Below, in pieces: positions 16,891-25,726 of a stretch of 64,000 nt of DNA. Position 1 is the stretch's first letter, and each line of letters opens with the position of its first letter. The notes below the pieces were generated by a model. That model was given only the letters and a program-made list of their open reading frames with translations. It made no database searches and was not told the origin of the DNA. This DNA is from an uncultured Muribaculaceae bacterium. Lineage in GTDB: Bacteria > Bacteroidota > Bacteroidia > Bacteroidales > Muribaculaceae. Made by a program: the position numbers and the translations under genes. The stretch is from the NCBI GenBank assembly GCA_910584055.1, contig CAJTZS010000011.1, positions 1 to 64,000 on the forward strand, written 5' to 3'.

Positions 16891-19800
16891 TTATTTGGTT
16901 CTGATGCCGTCTCTGGCGATTTTTATAAGCAGGTCCTTTATCTCTTCGGCAGACGCCGCATTAGATTTCGTATTCTCGGCAATCTGGGCAAGGTATCCTT
17001 CGGCAGCACTCATGCGCTCGGCCACATTTTCAACAATGGTGTCGATATTGGCCACATGGCCCTGCACCGAGACAAACAGTCCTTCGAGTTTCGTACCCTG
17101 GTCCTGGCTCATGGCGTTATAACTGCCGGCCTTTCCGGACTGCGATGTACCTTTGTCATCACTGCCGTAACCGGTAGCTGCAGCGAGTTGGTCGCGGAGC
17201 TTCATGGCTTCCTCGACATATCTCATGTACTCTTCAGACAGGGCATTGCGTTCGGCTTCGGTAAGGTCATTGTCTTCCATAGCCTTCCCGAACTTCTTCC
17301 ACCATTCCTCCAGCTTGTCGGCATACATTTCGCCGATTTTGTTAGAAAGCATGGCTCGCATGAAGTATTCGCTGATATTGTCAGCAACATCCTCCGCGCT
17401 TGCCTCCATGTCCATGAGCTGGTCAATGAAGCTGTCGTACATCGAGTCGAAGGACATCCCGGTTAATCCTTCGTATAGTTCGTTTGTCAGCTCCTCGAGC
17501 TTGCCGGCTTGGGCGATATAGTCGTCAAGTTTTTCGGTCAGTCTGCCACCGTATCCGCCTTTGCCGGAGTCCTGGATCTGTTTCCACATATCGACATTGG
17601 CACGGAGCATCTTCATCTCCTCCGGCGACAGGCTCCAGATATTGCCATCCCACGAGCGTCCGATCTGACGGCTCAGGCGCTCAATCTGTTCCTGAGAGAA
17701 TCCGTCCCAATAGTAATTCCAACTATGGTGGGCGCCGTGATATCCTGCCTGAGCCTGGGCGATGCCAAGATAATTGGCATTCGTTTCACGCTGATAATTG
17801 TATGCGTCCCGGTATGCTGCGACACTCTTGGTTCCTTTGCTTGCCTTGATTTCATCGGTTAAGTCCTCGATGGCGGTCTGGAGCAATTCGTTTCGCTCTG
17901 TCTGTTTATCAATGGTCTCCTGGACCTCCTTGGCATTGCTTGAGCTGAACCATGAGGTGAAACCTCCGAATGTAATGGCATCAAATATGCCGGCGATACC
18001 GTCGATGAGCGACTGGCCTATCTGAACGAACATTTTACCGTTAAGCAAATTCTTGAGTATGCCGGATATGGCATTGAGCACTGTATCGATCAGACTTGAC
18101 ACCAGGACTCCTATGCCATCTTTGAGGATATCGAGCAGAGAAAGAACTGCCGATATGATCTGGCCGATCAGTCCGCTGTTGCCAAGAGCCTCGGAAACAC
18201 TTTTCCCGATGGCGGAATTACCAAGCAGTTTTGACATACCTTTTGCAAGGGCGCCACCAACGGCATTTGTGACACCGCTGTTGTTAAAGAGCTTATCAAG
18301 ACTCATCAGACTTTCACCCACGCCCTGCAGACTGCCGGATTTAAGTCCGGCAAGACTGGACACAAGCGTATTGAACATATTATTGACCTGCGTGGTAGAT
18401 GCCTGTAGGCTATTGGAGGCTTCCTGCACATCTGCGCCGAAGGAGCGCACCCGATCGGATGCTTCGTTCATATTTGTGGTGGCGGTCGCTACTTCCGCCT
18501 TAGCAGCAGTAATGGCATCGGCATTGCCACTTTGCTCTGCCTGGGCGAGCTTTCTTCTCGCAGCGGTCAAAGCCTCTGTCGCAAGCCGTTCCTTATCCTG
18601 GGCGTCCATGTAATTACGCATGGCCGTCTGATATGCGGTGAGGTCGTTTCCGAGAGTGACGAATATTCCACTGTCCCATGATGTGTTTGCCTCCTCGAGC
18701 TTGGCGATAAGCTCATAGAGGGTCTGCTGATCCTGAAGGTCTGAATTCCGGAATTCCTCAGTCTCGGAAATTGCCCGGAGTTTTGCAATGGTAGGTTCCA
18801 GCTGATCGCGGAACATAGTGCCGAAACCACTGAACACACTTCCCCAATCAACAGACTGCTTAATCGCATCTATTTCTATGTTCTGAAGGGCCGTTGCCTT
18901 CTCCCTTTCCAGGGACTTCTTTACCCATTCATCGGAGGCTTCGGCTATTTTACGGTCGTATTCTTCCGACATGGCGAGTTTTTTCTGTTGGAATGTACCG
19001 TACTCCTTCAGATATTCCTCCATGTGCTGCAGTTCGAGCTGATAGACTTCCTGCATGGCTTTGTCCCGGTTTTCAAGAGCAATGCGTCCAGCTCTGTCTA
19101 TCTCGGCCTGCTGGGTTTCAGCCAATCCGTCAGCATTAAGACCCGTTGCTCCGGATTCTTTGTTCAGCGCTTTAAAAGATGCCCTCTGGGCTTCTATCTC
19201 GGCAAGCTCTTTCTCATAATCCAATGCTATCTGTCTACGACGGCGGGCAGCGCCGTCTGCCATTTGGTCAATTTCATCTTGCTCATTCTGCCAACGAAGT
19301 TTCTGCAACTCCTCAGCTTCCTTTCGCGCAGCCTCAAGTCTGTCCTCTTTGGTGGTGTTTGTGGTGGAAGTTGTTGATGTCGTACCTCCACCTCCGGTCA
19401 TCTGAGGTATTTTAAGTGCATCAAGTGCTTCTTCAGTCGCACCTATCTCTTTCTGCAAGTCGTTGACACGGCGGTCAGCCTCAGCCGTTGCAGCCTGAAT
19501 CTCCCGGTCACGCGCCTCAAGAGCCAACCGGTTACTGGCGGCATTGTAAGCACCTGCATCGCTGACTTCGTATGTATATGTCGTCCAGCTGCTCATTGTG
19601 GCGCCTCCTCCATTAGCTCTCACATGTTCATGAGGCACAGCACGGACGCCGGCCATACCTCTTGCCTGGGCATCTGCATAGCTTATTTCGTCCCCTTGAG
19701 ATTTAACCGTATATCTCGCATTGCGTCGCGCAAGATCCTGTCTTTCCAACATAGTGGAATAAGCCTGTGTGACCGCTTTATCCAATGCAGCAGCTTTCGC

Positions 19801-21039
19801 ACGGAGGATAAAAGACTGCACCACATTGCTTGTGTTATTGACCAGAACCTCCTCGGCATCCTTGACGCTGTTGACCGACAGACCCAGTTCCTGAAATGCC
19901 TTTTTATTCTCATCAACGAATTTCCTGCGTTTGGCCATGTCATCTCCAAGAGCCTTCCACGCACGTTGTAACTTATTATATGCCGCAATCTGGGAACCGG
20001 CGCTTTCACCTATGGACCGGGCTATACCTTCATTTATCTCCTTGGTACGTTCAAGTTGTGCCTGGCGTTCCTCCTCTGCCTTCTTAGCAGCCTCATTCCC
20101 TTTCGCAAAGGCATACAAAGCCCCGACAACAGTTACAACTGCCATAGCAAGCAGTACGTAAGGATTAGCCTTTGCCACGGCGTTGAAAGCTGCCTGTGCT
20201 ATCGTGGCTGCCTTGGTGGCAATCACCCCACGGCCTACCGCCCATGTACGGATTGTTTCGGCTGTGGCGGCAGCCTTGGTCTGTATGACATTTACACCCT
20301 GCATGAGGGCAGACTGTTTCTGAAGATTGACCTGCATTGAAGTCAATGCATTGCTCGCCACAAGCGCCGTCTGAAGTTGTGTCTGAACCTCCATAAGATC
20401 GGACTCGCTTAATCCAAGTGCCTGGGCTCCGGCGGTAGCAAGTCCGAATCCATCAACGACGAGCTGTATGCCTCCCGCCAACTGGTCAAACCCTCTTGAG
20501 TCGGATGCGGCGTTAGTAACTGCCTGAGAGGTGTCGGCAATAGCATCATTCAGTTCGCCGGCTTTCTCCGTAAGCTCGTCGATGTGCCTGGCAAGCTCTT
20601 TGCCCTGGGCAGTTTGTTTTTCCTGATCTGTCAAGGACCGATATGCAAGCAACAATGTGGCAATCTCCTCACGGACACTACGTAGCTGCTGCCTAAGCGA
20701 TGCTCCGGCATTATCAGCCTCAAGTTTGAGCTCTCTCTGCTGTTTTTTCAGTTCCTCCAGTCCGGCCTTCTCCGCGTCGAGTTCTTTTTTGAGAGCGGCA
20801 AGCTGGGAGGACGCCTTTGCGGCAGCTTGCCCCGGAGCCATCTTCTTGACAGATTTTTCAAGTTCCCGGTACTGTTTCTCAAGGTCGCGCACGATGCCGC
20901 GCTGCACGGTCAATGCTCCTGCGACATCCTTGAGCTGACGCTTGGTGTCGTTGGTAAAGCGACTGACGGTCTGACCAGCCTTTTTGAGACCGGGGGTCAG
21001 GCCGTCCTGAAGGAATATTTCAAGCTCTACGGGCTTCAT
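16891..21039 (-). CDS. Tape measure protein
   Basis: The 1382-residue protein has the tape measure layout. Residues 1-250 are coiled coil (LEKQYRELEKSVKKM, AELNDAIADT). A hydrophobic stretch follows near residues 270-310 (AFNAVAKANPYVLLAMAVVTVV). Charged helices run through the middle, a second hydrophobic group lies near residues 950-1020 (LIGQIISAVLSLLDILKDGIGVLV), and the C-terminal part is helical. The protein sets tail length and is ejected with DNA. It follows the frameshifted chaperone genes, as expected. By the rough ratio of about 1.5 Angstrom per residue, the tail would be about 200 nm; this is an estimate. Confidence 0.92.
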   Translation of the reverse strand: MKPVELEIFLQDGLTPGLKKAGQTVSRFTNDTKRQLKDVAGALTVQRGIVRDLEKQYRELEKSVKKMAPGQAAAKASSQLAALKKELDAEKAGLEELKKQQRELKLEADNAGASLRQQLRSVREEIATLLLAYRSLTDQEKQTAQGKELARHIDELTEKAGELNDAIADTSQAVTNAASDSRGFDQLAGGIQLVVDGFGLATAGAQALGLSESDLMEVQTQLQTALVASNALTSMQVNLQKQSALMQGVNVIQTKAAATAETIRTWAVGRGVIATKAATIAQAAFNAVAKANPYVLLAMAVVTVVGALYAFAKGNEAAKKAEEERQAQLERTKEINEGIARSIGESAGSQIAAYNKLQRAWKALGDDMAKRRKFVDENKKAFQELGLSVNSVKDAEEVLVNNTSNVVQSFILRAKAAALDKAVTQAYSTMLERQDLARRNARYTVKSQGDEISYADAQARGMAGVRAVPHEHVRANGGGATMSSWTTYTYEVSDAGAYNAASNRLALEARDREIQAATAEADRRVNDLQKEIGATEEALDALKIPQMTGGGGTTSTTSTTNTTKEDRLEAARKEAEELQKLRWQNEQDEIDQMADGAARRRRQIALDYEKELAEIEAQRASFKALNKESGATGLNADGLAETQQAEIDRAGRIALENRDKAMQEVYQLELQHMEEYLKEYGTFQQKKLAMSEEYDRKIAEASDEWVKKSLEREKATALQNIEIDAIKQSVDWGSVFSGFGTMFRDQLEPTIAKLRAISETEEFRNSDLQDQQTLYELIAKLEEANTSWDSGIFVTLGNDLTAYQTAMRNYMDAQDKERLATEALTAARRKLAQAEQSGNADAITAAKAEVATATTNMNEASDRVRSFGADVQEASNSLQASTTQVNNMFNTLVSSLAGLKSGSLQGVGESLMSLDKLFNNSGVTNAVGGALAKGMSKLLGNSAIGKSVSEALGNSGLIGQIISAVLSLLDILKDGIGVLVSSLIDTVLNAISGILKNLLNGKMFVQIGQSLIDGIAGIFDAITFGGFTSWFSSSNAKEVQETIDKQTERNELLQTAIEDLTDEIKASKGTKSVAAYRDAYNYQRETNANYLGIAQAQAGYHGAHHSWNYYWDGFSQEQIERLSRQIGRSWDGNIWSLSPEEMKMLRANVDMWKQIQDSGKGGYGGRLTEKLDDYIAQAGKLEELTNELYEGLTGMSFDSMYDSFIDQLMDMEASAEDVADNISEYFMRAMLSNKIGEMYADKLEEWWKKFGKAMEDNDLTEAERNALSEEYMRYVEEAMKLRDQLAAATGYGSDDKGTSQSGKAGSYNAMSQDQGTKLEGLFVSVQGHVANIDTIVENVAERMSAAEGYLAQIAENTKSNAASAEEIKDLLIKIARDGIRTK

Positions 21040-21042
21040 GTG

Positions 21043-21489
21043 TCACTGTTTTAAATTGCTTCTGAAGAATCCTTCAACTTCCCGGGCATCATCCTCTGCG
21101 GTAGCGCCGGCTGTCTTGTTTGACTGTGATGCCTTGTGTCCGCTCTTGTATCGTGGGGCATCACTCAGCATCATAATCAGGGTCTGATAATTTACTTTGT
21201 TCAGGATATAGTCCACACTCCAGCCTGTGGCATCGGCCACCTGCCATATAAATCCGAAGGGGCTATGGGAGGGTTCGTAACCGCTCTTTAACTCCCCTTC
21301 GCGGCCCGGCTCAGTCTCAGCTTCATTGGATTCGTCCGTTCGGCTAATCTGATAATAGGTATAAAAGGGTCGGTGCCCATCAGGCTTACGAATTTCTGCG
21401 CCGCAGCCAGAATGATATGCTGCTCCACACAGTTCCGGATAAACCATGACACCGGCCGGACTAACAGACGGCGCACCGGTCCCACGCAA
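21043..21489 (-). CDS. Tail assembly chaperone, frameshift-expressed C-terminal part
   Basis: This frame is open for 148 codons, but only its last 85 or so (from about 21297, starting EGELKSGYEPSHSPFGFIW) look like protein; the upstream part is the shadow of the overlapping gene. Relative to the 21288-21776 gene it lies in the -1 frame, so a ribosome slipping at AAGGGGAGT (21291-21299), immediately before the first gene's stop, would make a G-T type fusion. Such pairs precede the tape measure gene in most long-tailed phages. The C-terminus is polar (GHKASQSNKTAGATAEDDAR). The annotated start at 21489 is simply the open-frame limit. Confidence 0.6.
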   Translation of the reverse strand: MRGTGAPSVSPAGVMVYPELCGAAYHSGCGAEIRKPDGHRPFYTYYQISRTDESNEAETEPGREGELKSGYEPSHSPFGFIWQVADATGWSVDYILNKVNYQTLIMMLSDAPRYKSGHKASQSNKTAGATAEDDAREVEGFFRSNLKQ

Positions 21490-21776
21490 ATAGTGTAGGC
21501 TATCATCCGGCAGAGCGCTGCTCCGTGCTTCGCCATGAACCGCATCTGTTCCTCTTTGGTAAATGCCGCCATCTGCTCTGCTGTGACCTCCATTGAAAGA
21601 TATGTCCGGGCAAACTGGATCTGCCCGGACATATATGGTCTTTTGAGTGTCACACGCAGTTTCACGGGGCGTTTTCTGAAAGGCAGCTTGAATTCCTTAA
21701 GCGGAATCGAAATGCCTATATTCAGCAGCGCGTCGGCAGCTTCGCGCTGTATGGCCCGCTCAAGCGTGATGTCCAT
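21288..21776 (-). CDS. Tail assembly chaperone (G-type)
   Basis: A 162-residue protein between the tail tube and tape measure genes. It begins MDITLERAIQREAADALLN and contains FKLPFRKRPVKLRVTLKRPYM and a conserved-looking EQMAAFTKEEQMRFMAKHGAALCRMIAYTI split by short loops. Position and helical character fit the chaperone that coats the tape measure protein during tail assembly. Its stop (21288-21290) sits in a 200-bp overlap with the -1 frame. A GGGG run at 21294-21297 just ahead of the stop offers a single-codon -1 slip. Confidence 0.7.
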   Translation of the reverse strand: MDITLERAIQREAADALLNIGISIPLKEFKLPFRKRPVKLRVTLKRPYMSGQIQFARTYLSMEVTAEQMAAFTKEEQMRFMAKHGAALCRMIAYTICVGPVRRLLVRPVSWFIRNCVEQHIILAAAQKFVSLMGTDPFIPIIRLAERTNPMKLRLSRAAKGS

Positions 21777-21782
21777 ACTTTA

Positions 21783-22328
21783 TCATGCGGTTTCGGTTTC
21801 CTCGGGGAGCAGCCATCCGGTTTCCTCCTTCCACTCAGTGGGCAGTGAATCGCTGGCGAATACGCCGTAAGGGGGAACCTTGGCGGCTGACGGCATGGCG
21901 ACCTTCAGCTCGACCTCAATCTTGGCGGTCTCGGTCAGCGTGAGTTTGCCGGCGAGGTCGGAAAGCAGGGTGGCGTTGGGAATTAGGATGGACTGCCCGG
22001 ACACAAGTTCCAGTTCCCATGGTCCCTCCATGACCATCGCGGCTCGGGGAGCCGTCCAGCCGACAACCTTTTCACCCGACTTATGGAGTTTGCCACCCAG
22101 AAACTGCTCCAGGCTCTCGAAATTCAACTGGATCATGTCGAACTTGGGCGCAATCTTGCCGTTGGATTGTGCTATGACCAGAACTGGAGCACCGGGAACC
22201 TGCTCGGCCTCGATTTCGGTAGATTCAGGCTTTGTACCGCCCATGTCGAATGAGTTCTTGGCTATGTAGCCGACAGGTTTGCCTTTATATTTGACGGCAC
22301 CGATGCCGTACATGAAGTCTTTATTCAT
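21783..22328 (-). CDS. Major tail tube protein
   Basis: A 181-residue beta-rich protein (MYGIGAVKYKGKPVGYIAK, then SIEAEQVPGAPVLVI-like segments and WELELVSGQSILIPNATLL) placed just ahead of the tail chaperones. Length and gene order fit the tube subunit of siphoviruses. No contractile sheath gene lies beside it, which supports a non-contractile tail. It overlaps the upstream spanin-like gene by 8 bp. Confidence 0.72.
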   Translation of the reverse strand: MNKDFMYGIGAVKYKGKPVGYIAKNSFDMGGTKPESTEIEAEQVPGAPVLVIAQSNGKIAPKFDMIQLNFESLEQFLGGKLHKSGEKVVGWTAPRAAMVMEGPWELELVSGQSILIPNATLLSDLAGKLTLTETAKIEVELKVAMPSAAKVPPYGVFASDSLPTEWKEETGWLLPEETETA

Positions 22329-22914
22329 TTTTGCGTCGTTTTGAGATTTTGATGAAATAAGTTAGGGATATCCCGGCAACAAAGCCCAGGGCAAGTCCTT
22401 TGACAAATATCTCCAAGGGAGATTCCCGGGTCTTTGTCTCTTCCTGAACAGTGGCGTGGTAACTTTCCAGTGCGTCACGTGCGTTATGGTAAAGCGTCTC
22501 GTAATATTCCACCTGCCGGGCGAGGCTGTCGCATGTGCCGGTCACGTATATAGTGTCACCTCGTATTGATACTTCGGCATGGGCCTGTCCGCTCTTGCGG
22601 TGATAGGTCGCGCCTTGCGGGAGTTTAAGGAGGCTGTCCACGGATATCCTCATCTCCACACGGCTCTCCGGCACCGCTTCCGTCTGGACAATCCGCGTAA
22701 ATGTCTGAATTGTGTCGTGGACCGTCACTATCTGTTGGCTCTGGACTTGTTCGGTCTGCGTCTTTTTGGTGGTCGCGCAGCCGGGCAAGCACAGGACAGC
22801 CGTCAGAATGAGGACAACCGGAAGCAGCTTCGACAGCTTTGCGCAGCCGGGCCATTTCTCTCTTGGTAGAGGCCATCTCCCTTTTAGTGGCCTGAAGATC
22901 TTCTCTGGTAGCAT
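22321..22914 (-). CDS. Spanin-like lipoprotein with C-terminal membrane segment
   Basis: The 197-residue protein starts with a basic stretch, then KLLPVVLILTAVLCLPGC, a lipoprotein signal with lipobox LPGC (Cys near residue 46). A periplasmic helical region follows (VTVHDTIQTFTRIVQTEAV, then LARQVEYYETLYHNARDAL), and a C-terminal membrane helix with basic end (GLALGFVAGISLTYFIKISKRRKN). A lipid anchor at one end and an inner-membrane helix at the other is the layout of a single-protein spanin (T1 gp11 type) that fuses both membranes at lysis. Its first third overlaps the coiled-coil gene at 22625 in another frame. The true start may lie downstream of the listed ATG, because 28 residues precede the hydrophobic core. 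Confidence 0.65.
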   Translation of the reverse strand: MLPEKIFRPLKGRWPLPREKWPGCAKLSKLLPVVLILTAVLCLPGCATTKKTQTEQVQSQQIVTVHDTIQTFTRIVQTEAVPESRVEMRISVDSLLKLPQGATYHRKSGQAHAEVSIRGDTIYVTGTCDSLARQVEYYETLYHNARDALESYHATVQEETKTRESPLEIFVKGLALGFVAGISLTYFIKISKRRKNE

Positions 22915-23125
22915 GAAGTTCGTCTTTTAGCGGTTTCACGATGTTCTCCACCAGAATCCGGGTCGCATTCTCGGTGTTGGTGATGTGCACGGTCTCGGCT
23001 TCGGCTTTTGCCTTTTCGGCATCGGCGTTGGCCTTGCGTACAGTCGCCCTCATGGTGGCGACAGCCACTATAAGCGCCACGACGCCACCGCCAAGAAGTA
23101 TGTTGAGGATTTCGCTGAAGGACAT
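22625..23125 (-). CDS. Membrane-anchored coiled-coil protein (Rz-like)
   Basis: A 166-residue protein with one N-terminal membrane helix (ILNILLGGGVVALIVAVATM) followed by a long Ala/Lys/Glu coiled coil (KANADAEKAKAEAETV, TREDLQATKREMASTKRE). This resembles an inner-membrane spanin subunit. The last 65 residues are Pro/Asp/Gly rich with several Cys and overlap in another frame the lipoprotein gene at 22321; this part may be dictated by the overlapping gene. Embedded or overlapping pairs are typical of Rz/Rz1. It lies between the amidase and the lipoprotein gene, in a lysis cluster. Confidence 0.65.
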   Translation of the reverse strand: MSFSEILNILLGGGVVALIVAVATMRATVRKANADAEKAKAEAETVHITNTENATRILVENIVKPLKDELHATREDLQATKREMASTKREMARLRKAVEAASGCPHSDGCPVLARLRDHQKDADRTSPEPTDSDGPRHNSDIYADCPDGSGAGEPCGDEDIRGQPP

Positions 23126-23149
23126 CGCTGGGTTTGGTTTGATTGGTTG

Positions 23150-23653
23150 TTACTGGTTTATGCCTATTGACTTGAGCCACTTTTGGACATCGAAACTCGG
23201 ACACGCTTTCATCCACTCGAAGGATTCGATGATGCCATTGCCGTTACGGTCAGGTGACAGGTCGCGGTGACCGATGATGCGAACACTGGGGAACCGCTTA
23301 TGGAAATCCTTGACATAGGCTTCCATAGCCTTGAGCTGCGCCGGGGTGCGTGTATCCTTGGGTTTCTTGAACCTGTCGAGGCCGCCGGCATAGACGACAT
23401 GACGGCTCACGGAGTTATAGCCCTTGGCACCGTTGGTGATTTCCCACGGGTCCACGTTGGCATCCTCGTTGTTATCGACAAGACGCTCCACAGTGCCGTC
23501 GAGGTGGATTATATCGGTATATCCGACTTGTTTCCACCCGCGGCCGCCCATTGACACCGGAGAGAGGTGCATCCGCCGAATATCAGCGGCTGTCACCTCA
23601 CGCCCCTCGGGTGTCGCGGTGCAATGGAGTACGAGATACTGGAGTTTTGTCAT
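23150..23653 (-). CDS. N-acetylmuramoyl-L-alanine amidase (endolysin)
   Basis: A 167-residue Amidase_2/PGRP-type zinc amidase that cleaves between N-acetylmuramic acid and L-Ala of peptidoglycan. Visible landmarks are LVLHCTATPEG (zinc ligand His10), RGWKQVGYTDIIHLDG, SVSRHVVYAGG, the late zinc-site region RIIGHRDLSPDRNGNG and KACPSFDVQKWL. It has no signal peptide, so export would need a holin or similar. It lies in the lysis group with the Rz-like and spanin-like genes, oddly placed between the capsid and tail genes. Confidence 0.92.
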   Translation of the reverse strand: MTKLQYLVLHCTATPEGREVTAADIRRMHLSPVSMGGRGWKQVGYTDIIHLDGTVERLVDNNEDANVDPWEITNGAKGYNSVSRHVVYAGGLDRFKKPKDTRTPAQLKAMEAYVKDFHKRFPSVRIIGHRDLSPDRNGNGIIESFEWMKACPSFDVQKWLKSIGINQ

Positions 23654-23655
23654 GA

Positions 23656-24663
23656 TTATTTGCCGGTTTCAGAGGCGCCTCCGCCCTGCGTGGTGCCACC
23701 TGTTGATGAACCTGTAGATGCCTTGAACTTGGGCGTGGTGCGGAAGTCTGCGACGATGAATTCCTCGCCGAAAGCGATGTTGGTGTCGGCCTTCATGAGC
23801 AGCTTGAAGAAGTAGAGCTCGCTGGCGTTGGAAACCTTATCGATCTGAATCACGCTCTCGTCGTTCTGGAGATTGACGGCGGCGAAAAAGTTGCCGTCAG
23901 CGTCCGGCGAGCACAGTGTAGCGACGATAACGCCGTCGGGCCAGGCTGCCACGGTCTCGATGGTGATGCCCTTGTAGCGCTTGCGGTTGACCTCGGTCTC
24001 GCTGGCGTTCTTGGACTCGCGCTCTGTCAGCTCGTCATCGTACTTGTCGAAGTCGTCGACGCTCATGATGATACGCAGGTCGGGGTTCGAGCGCATTGCC
24101 TTGGGGATGGCGGCGCGGACGGCCTTCAGCTTCTTGGTCATGGTGTCGGCCTTGGATACATCCACCAGGACATAGTCCTTGGCCTTGGCGGCCTGGGTTA
24201 GGATGCCGTCCATGAGCTTGGTGTCGTCAGTGCCGTCGACATATTCGCCGTTGACATAATGATCTCCGAGCTCGAACTGCACCTGCTTGCTCAGTGCGTC
24301 CAGAAGTGCGTTCTGTGCCTCCGGGGGGAGCTGGGCGAAAACGAGGTTGCCCTTGGGCTGCCACTTGCGCCAGATCTGCTCGAAGGCACGGGGATTGAAG
24401 ACGGTGAAAGCCATGAAGTCATGGGGCTCCAGTGTCTGCTCGGACCAGTTGAAATCACCTTTGCTGTCGGTGACCTGCGGGTCCTCCTTGCGCTTCTGGA
24501 GCATCTTGCCGGTCTTCAGACGGGGGATGCTCGTCTTTTTCTCCACGCCGGGGATAACGTGGATAAGGCCTTTCTCCACAAGCTCGTTGCCTGTGGCGGC
24601 CACGGTAAGGATTCTCTCAAGTACCTCACCGTTGTAACTGGTGTTGTCTACTCTGATTGCCAT
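23656..24663 (-). CDS. Major capsid protein
   Basis: A 335-residue protein directly after the protease/scaffold gene. The sequence (LVEKGLIHVIPGVEKKTSIPRL, FAQLPPEAQNALLDALSKQ, PDLRIIMSVDDFDKYDDEL, TVAAWPDGVIVATL, then FIVADFRTTPKFKAS) matches the pattern of HK97-fold coat proteins of Bacteroidetes phages. The C-terminal 20 residues are a Gly/Ser/Thr tail. No delta domain is seen; the scaffold function is supplied by the preceding gene. Confidence 0.85.
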   Translation of the reverse strand: MAIRVDNTSYNGEVLERILTVAATGNELVEKGLIHVIPGVEKKTSIPRLKTGKMLQKRKEDPQVTDSKGDFNWSEQTLEPHDFMAFTVFNPRAFEQIWRKWQPKGNLVFAQLPPEAQNALLDALSKQVQFELGDHYVNGEYVDGTDDTKLMDGILTQAAKAKDYVLVDVSKADTMTKKLKAVRAAIPKAMRSNPDLRIIMSVDDFDKYDDELTERESKNASETEVNRKRYKGITIETVAAWPDGVIVATLCSPDADGNFFAAVNLQNDESVIQIDKVSNASELYFFKLLMKADTNIAFGEEFIVADFRTTPKFKASTGSSTGGTTQGGGASETGK

Positions 24664-24684
24664 GTCGGTATGTTTTTTGATTTG

Positions 24685-25557
24685 TTATTTTTTGAGTTTG
24701 GCGCGGATTTCCTCCATGCGGAGTTCCCACGGGCTCTTCTTGGGGAGGTCATCCCCTGCGGGTTCGGTCTCCAGAGCGGAACTGAGCTTGACGGCCGGCG
24801 AGATGGCGTCGAGTGTGGCGTTCAGGTCCTCAATGCCGAGCTTCTTGCCCATGTCGATAAAGTGCTGCTTCTTGTCAGCCGGGATCTTCTTGGCGGCGAC
24901 GGCCGCATCGACGGCTGCTGTGATCTGCGCGAGCTTGAGCTGTTCGTTCTCTGCACGCATCTTGTCGGATTCCTCCTTGGAACCCTTCAGTTCGGCGAGC
25001 TTGGCATTGACTGCCGCCTCGTCTGCCGTTTCCGGCAAGCCCAGTTGCAGGGCAAGTGTCTTGATGTCCATTTGGGGATTGTTGTTTGGTTTATGATTCA
25101 GCCGGGGAAGGGGGCAATCGCCGCCGTCGCCGAGCGTTATTAACTGTCCGTCTTTATACAGTCTGATGGCGTCGTTGTTGGCGCCTATGTCCACGAGCGA
25201 CACTTCATGCAGCTGCGATTTGGTCACCGTGGGGAAGCGTTGTCCGGCGACTATATGTTCGGGAGCGTCACTGGTTTCAATGACATTGAAACCTATGCTC
25301 ACCATTCTAAGGGACCCGAATTCCCATTGCTTCTTGCACTGACGCGACAGTTCGGTTGCCTCGTCAAATGCGAGTTCACCGGTTATCTCGCCGTTCTCTC
25401 TCTTGAGGTCCTTGATCACACCGATGACCTGGCCGCGGTTGTGCATATACAGCAGTATCGGGTTGCGCTCATACTGCTCCATGTCCACGCCCTCGGTAAG
25501 GACGCGGTAGCCATAGCTGTTGAGCGTGTCGTTTGTAAGTCTTACTCTGTTGCCCAT
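24685..25557 (-). CDS. Prohead serine protease fused to scaffold domain
   Basis: The start chosen is the ATG at 25557 (MGNRVRLTNDTLNSYGYRVL); the frame is open for 211 more codons upstream but that part crosses the central operator region and the divergent terminase gene. Residues 1-150 are a U35/HK97-type prohead protease with the catalytic region HEVSLVDIGANNDA near residue 120. Residues about 170-290 are a charged helical scaffold (ESDKMRAENEQLKLAQITA) ending DDLPKKSPWELRMEEI. A fusion of protease and scaffold next to the capsid gene is common in Mu-like and lambda-like phages. It is the first gene of the leftward late operon. Confidence 0.85.
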   Translation of the reverse strand: MGNRVRLTNDTLNSYGYRVLTEGVDMEQYERNPILLYMHNRGQVIGVIKDLKRENGEITGELAFDEATELSRQCKKQWEFGSLRMVSIGFNVIETSDAPEHIVAGQRFPTVTKSQLHEVSLVDIGANNDAIRLYKDGQLITLGDGGDCPLPRLNHKPNNNPQMDIKTLALQLGLPETADEAAVNAKLAELKGSKEESDKMRAENEQLKLAQITAAVDAAVAAKKIPADKKQHFIDMGKKLGIEDLNATLDAISPAVKLSSALETEPAGDDLPKKSPWELRMEEIRAKLKK

Positions 25558-25615
25558 GTGATGTGCGATAATGATTTCGCTGCAAAATTCAGCGTTAATC
25601 ACCTTACATCCAAAA

Positions 25616-25659
25616 AAGTGTGCAATGGTTGCACACTTGTATGCAATGGTTGCACACTT
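25616..25659. promoter_or_regulatory. Tandem palindromic operator between divergent late operons
   Basis: In the 169-bp gap between the protease and small terminase genes, TGCAATGGTTGCACACTT occurs twice (25621-25638 and 25642-25659), 21 bp apart, exactly two helical turns. Each copy contains the palindrome TGCAA-TGG-TTGCA. In the first copy it extends to 10-bp arms (25616-25638). This is the pattern of a dimeric regulator bound twice on one DNA face and controlling both outward promoters. It lies at the midpoint of the prophage. Confidence 0.7.
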
Positions 25660-25726
25660 TTTTTGCGGACACCGTATTTTACGCCACCTTTGCGCCAAAT
25701 TCAATCGCATATTATCACATTCAGAT

